Source: Geothrix limicola (GTDB lineage Bacteria; Acidobacteriota; Holophagae; Holophagales; Holophagaceae). From it: DNA of 64,000 nucleotides. Both the position numbers and the translations under genes were made by a program. This document shows, one piece after another, positions 60,768 through 64,000 of this stretch. Below the pieces are notes generated by a model, which ran no database searches, had not been told where the DNA came from, and saw only the letters and a program-made list of their open reading frames with translations. The stretch is from assembly GCF_030268085.1 (NCBI RefSeq), contig NZ_BSDE01000003.1, positions 434,001-498,000 of the forward strand, written 5' to 3'. The stretch's first letter is position 1, and every line of letters starts with the position of its first letter.

Positions 60768-60823
60768 ACCGCGCATTCACCACGATCCCCTTCCTCGTCC
60801 TCTTCCCTCTTCACGGAGTCCCC

Positions 60824-61528
<705 letters not shown>

Positions 61529-61562
61529 CTCATTCCGCTGCCCTTTCCTCGAAAGGCCTCCC

Positions 61563-63974
61563 ATGTTCACCCTGCTCTTCGACCTCCGCCAATCCTTCCG
61601 CAGCCTCCTGCGCTCGCCGGGCTTCCTGATCACCACCACCCTGTGCCTGGCCCTCGGCATCGGCGCCAACCTCGCCGTGATCTCGCACGTGGACCGCCTG
61701 GTGCTGCGTCCGCTGCCCTACCCGGACAGCGGGCGTCTGGCGGTGATCCAGCCCATGGACAACCAGACGGGCGAGATCGGTCCCATGACCATGGCCGACT
61801 TCCTGGACGTGCAGGCCCAGACGACGGGGGGCCCGGGCAAGGGCTTCCAGGCCATGGCGGCCTGCACCTCGCGCAACCGTACGCTCACAGGCCTGGGCGA
61901 GCCCCTCCGCGTGGACGTGGGCATGGTGACCGCAGACTTCTTCGGCCTGCTGGGCGTGAAGCCCGCTCTGGGGCGCGTCGTCTTCCGGCCCGACGAGGAA
62001 GTGCTGCCGGCCACCGTGGGCATCCTCCGCCACGATTTCTGGATGAGCCATTTCCACGGGGATCCCGGCGCGCTGGGACGCACCGTGGTGCTGGACGGCA
62101 AGGCCGTGCAGGTGGTCGGCGTGCTGCCTGCAGGATTCCGGTTCCATGAGCGCATCCAGGATTCCAAGATCTTCACGCCTGAAGCCACGCCCTTCGCGGG
62201 GCGGAACAACCGCGGCATGGGCACCTTCCTGGCCATCGGCCGCCTGCGTGCGGACGTGCCGTTCCAGCAGGCGCAGACGGAAGCCCACGTGGCCGCGGGG
62301 CGCATCGGCGCCTCCGTGGGCAACCCCCGCTTCGACCTCCGGGTGTCGAGCCTGCTCGAGCAGGCCGCCGCCGAATTCAAACAGGTGCTGCTGACTTTCC
62401 AGGGCGCCGTGGCCGTCGTGCTCCTCATCACCTGCTTCAACGTCGCGGGACTGCAGCTGGTGCGCGACATGGCCCGGCGCCGGGAACTGGCCATCCGCCA
62501 GGCCCTCGGTGCGGGGCAGGGCCAGTTGGGCCGGCTCTTCCTCGCCGAAAGCCTGGTCCTCGCGGGGCTGGGCGGCGGCCTGGGCATCGGGCTCAGCTAC
62601 TACCTGCAGCAGGCCCTCGGCTGGCTGATGAAGGACATCTCCCCCATTCCCGTGGAGGCCCAGCTCTACCCGGCCCTGGTGGTCGCGGCATTGGCGCTGA
62701 GCCTGCTCACGGGCCTCGGCCTGGCCTTCCTCTCCTGGTTCATGGCCCGGCGTTCGCACCTGATGGAAGCGCTGCGCGCCGGATCCCGCGGAGGCCACGC
62801 CCGCGGCCACTGGCGCATGCTCAAGGGCCTGGTGGTGGCCGAGGTGGCCCTGTCGGTGATGCTGCTGATGGGCGCCGGGCTGCTCATCCACACCCTGCTG
62901 AATCTGCGGAACACGAACCCCGGTTTCGAGGCCGAGCACGTCCTGACCGTGAACGTGCCCCTGCCGCCGCAGAAGTACACGCAGGATCTCCAGAAGATCT
63001 TCCTCGAGCAGCTGGAGCTCAGCCTGAAGGCCATCCCCGGCGTGCAGGAGGTGGGCGTCAACGACACGCTGCCCTTCGTGAAGGCCGTCAACGCGGGCTA
63101 TGCCCGGCTTGTTCCGCCCGGGCCCGACGGCTCGAGCACCGACGGCGCCATCCACAGCCGCGCCCACGTGGTGTCGCCGGGCTATTTTCAGGCCATGGGC
63201 ATTCCCATCCTCACGGGCCGGACCTTCCAGCCGGCCGAGCCCCGGGGCTGCATCCTCAGCCGCAGCCTGGCCGCGAAGCTCTGGCCCGGTGCGGATCCCA
63301 TCGGGCGGCCGGTCTACTTCGGCCCTCCCGAACCCTTCACCGTCTCGGCCGTGGTGGGTGATACGGCGGAGCACGATGTGAGCAAGAAGGAGGATCCTCA
63401 GTTCTACCTCTCCGCCGGAGTCCAAAGGCTCTTCGAGGGGCCCGTGGTGGTGGTGAAGGTGGCGGGGGCGCCCATCCGCTACGCCGCCCAGGTGAAGGCG
63501 GCCATCCGCGCCCTGGACCTGGATCTGGCCCTGCCGGAACCGCGGCCCCTGAAGGACATCCTGCGTGAAAACCTGGCCACCCAGGCCATGGCCAGCGTCC
63601 TGTTCTTCGCCTTCGGCGTGCTGGCCCTGCTCCTGTCGGCCGTCGGGCTCTACGGCGTGCTGGCCCAGATCGCCCTGCAGCGTCGCCGCGATATCGGCAT
63701 CCGCATGTCCCTGGGGGCGACCCGCGTCCAGGTGGTGGCGGAGATCCTCGCCGGCGCCGGCGGCATGGTGGGGCTCGGTCTGATCCTGGGCTCGGTCTTC
63801 GGATGGGGCATGGGCCGCGCCCTGGCCCAGTGGCTCTACGGCCTCAGCCAGGCCGGGCCGCTCATCTACCTCGGCGTCCTCGCCCTGCTGGTGCCCGCCG
63901 CCCTCCTCGCCTGCCTCATGCCCGCCTTGCGCGCCGCCCGCGTGAACCCCGCCGAAGTCCTGCGATCGGAATGA
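61563..63974 (+). CDS. ABC transporter permease, MacB/FtsX type (third copy)
   Basis: An 803-residue duplicated FtsX permease with the ADOP-like plan: N-terminal MFTLLFDLRQSFRSLLRSPG, a MacB-type core, RRELAIRQALGAGQGQLGRL and, at the end, RRDIGIRMSLGATRVQVVAE with RAARVNPAEVLRSE. It begins 34 bases after the ATPase. The N-terminus is of the LR-SLLRSPGF kind that marks acidobacterial orphan permeases. Confidence 0.9.
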   Translation: MFTLLFDLRQSFRSLLRSPGFLITTTLCLALGIGANLAVISHVDRLVLRPLPYPDSGRLAVIQPMDNQTGEIGPMTMADFLDVQAQTTGGPGKGFQAMAACTSRNRTLTGLGEPLRVDVGMVTADFFGLLGVKPALGRVVFRPDEEVLPATVGILRHDFWMSHFHGDPGALGRTVVLDGKAVQVVGVLPAGFRFHERIQDSKIFTPEATPFAGRNNRGMGTFLAIGRLRADVPFQQAQTEAHVAAGRIGASVGNPRFDLRVSSLLEQAAAEFKQVLLTFQGAVAVVLLITCFNVAGLQLVRDMARRRELAIRQALGAGQGQLGRLFLAESLVLAGLGGGLGIGLSYYLQQALGWLMKDISPIPVEAQLYPALVVAALALSLLTGLGLAFLSWFMARRSHLMEALRAGSRGGHARGHWRMLKGLVVAEVALSVMLLMGAGLLIHTLLNLRNTNPGFEAEHVLTVNVPLPPQKYTQDLQKIFLEQLELSLKAIPGVQEVGVNDTLPFVKAVNAGYARLVPPGPDGSSTDGAIHSRAHVVSPGYFQAMGIPILTGRTFQPAEPRGCILSRSLAAKLWPGADPIGRPVYFGPPEPFTVSAVVGDTAEHDVSKKEDPQFYLSAGVQRLFEGPVVVVKVAGAPIRYAAQVKAAIRALDLDLALPEPRPLKDILRENLATQAMASVLFFAFGVLALLLSAVGLYGVLAQIALQRRRDIGIRMSLGATRVQVVAEILAGAGGMVGLGLILGSVFGWGMGRALAQWLYGLSQAGPLIYLGVLALLVPAALLACLMPALRAARVNPAEVLRSE

Positions 63975-63976
63975 CC

Positions 63977-64000
63977 ATGTCCAACCTGCTGCTCGACCTG
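63977..64000 (+). CDS. Start of a probable fourth FtsX-type permease (cut by window edge)
   Basis: An ATG two bases after the preceding stop opens MSNLLLDL, which resembles the beginning of the third permease (MFTLLFDL). Only eight codons are inside the window, so the identity is inferred from resemblance and operon position. Confidence 0.45.

Noticed and set aside
58976-60823. Open frame in front of the ABC ATPase that could make a giant fusion
   Set aside because: It is an out-of-frame reading of the second permease (Pro/Arg/Gly-rich); the ATPase has its own start at 60824.

Overview
The window looks like a chromosomal segment of a free-living, GC-rich, Gram-negative bacterium, most likely an Acidobacteriota member of the Holophagae/Geothrix kind. 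This is an inference from three things: Oar-type TonB receptors with an N-terminal carboxypeptidase-regulatory domain, a run of MacB/FtsX-type permeases of the duplicated acidobacterial sort, and secreted M16 peptidase pairs. No rRNA, tRNA, insertion sequence, prophage or CRISPR array was recognised. Roughly the first 30 kb is of moderate GC with mixed gene origins. From about 29.97 kb the DNA is markedly more GC-rich and nearly every third codon position is G or C.

Layout: (1) 1-2.0 kb, + strand: the end of an RND efflux pump, a short-chain dehydrogenase and a PaaI-type thioesterase. (2) 2.5-7.9 kb, - strand: an Zn-alcohol dehydrogenase / NAD(P)H-binding protein / aldo-keto reductase / MFS exporter / carboxymuconolactone decarboxylase-like run ending in an AraC_N-type regulator, probably a carbonyl (aldehyde) defence unit. 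A repeat-rich candidate operator lies upstream of it. (3) 8.3-19.6 kb: a thiol and cysteine cluster with DsbD, a cysteine-synthase-like enzyme, thioredoxin reductase, thioredoxin, L-cysteine desulfidase, a pair of exported M16 peptidases, a YpdA-like flavoprotein and a convergent TlpA-like thioredoxin. (4) 19.7-26.1 kb, - strand: two MocR/PdxR-type regulators flanking a large membrane Ser/Thr kinase. One of the two regulators has lost its PLP lysine. (5) 26.2-34.6 kb: an Oar-like TonB receptor diverging from two exported glycosidases (GH2 and a GH63-like enzyme). (6) 34.6-38.7 kb: a GlxA-like regulator diverging from an isochorismatase-family hydrolase, then a YciI protein, a RibD-C reductase and an ECF42-type sigma factor.

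(7) 38.8-51.0 kb: a cobalamin cluster. cobT-cobS-cobC lead into a B12 riboswitch, followed by btuB-btuF-cobO-cbiB-cobD on the + strand. Then cbiA, cobQ and bluB lie on the - strand with cobU diverging. Together they cover the lower ligand and nucleotide-loop half of B12 synthesis plus uptake. Corrin-ring genes are absent from the window. (8) 51.1-53.8 kb: a MarR regulator overlapping a CLC chloride channel with CBS domains, and a tiny membrane protein. (9) 53.8-54.6 kb: a gene carrying the complete zinc ligand set of a subclass B1 metallo-beta-lactamase. (10) 54.6-64.0 kb: a sigma-54-like promoter with symmetric boxes, then a HlyD-type adaptor, two FtsX/MacB-type permeases, one ATPase, a third permease and the start of a probable fourth.

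The most interesting items are the environmental B1-type lactamase, the symmetric boxes with the -24/-12 element in front of the multi-permease efflux operon, the MocR regulator with a degenerate cofactor site, and the thiol cluster that combines cysteine synthesis-type and cysteine-degrading enzymes with a complete thioredoxin system.
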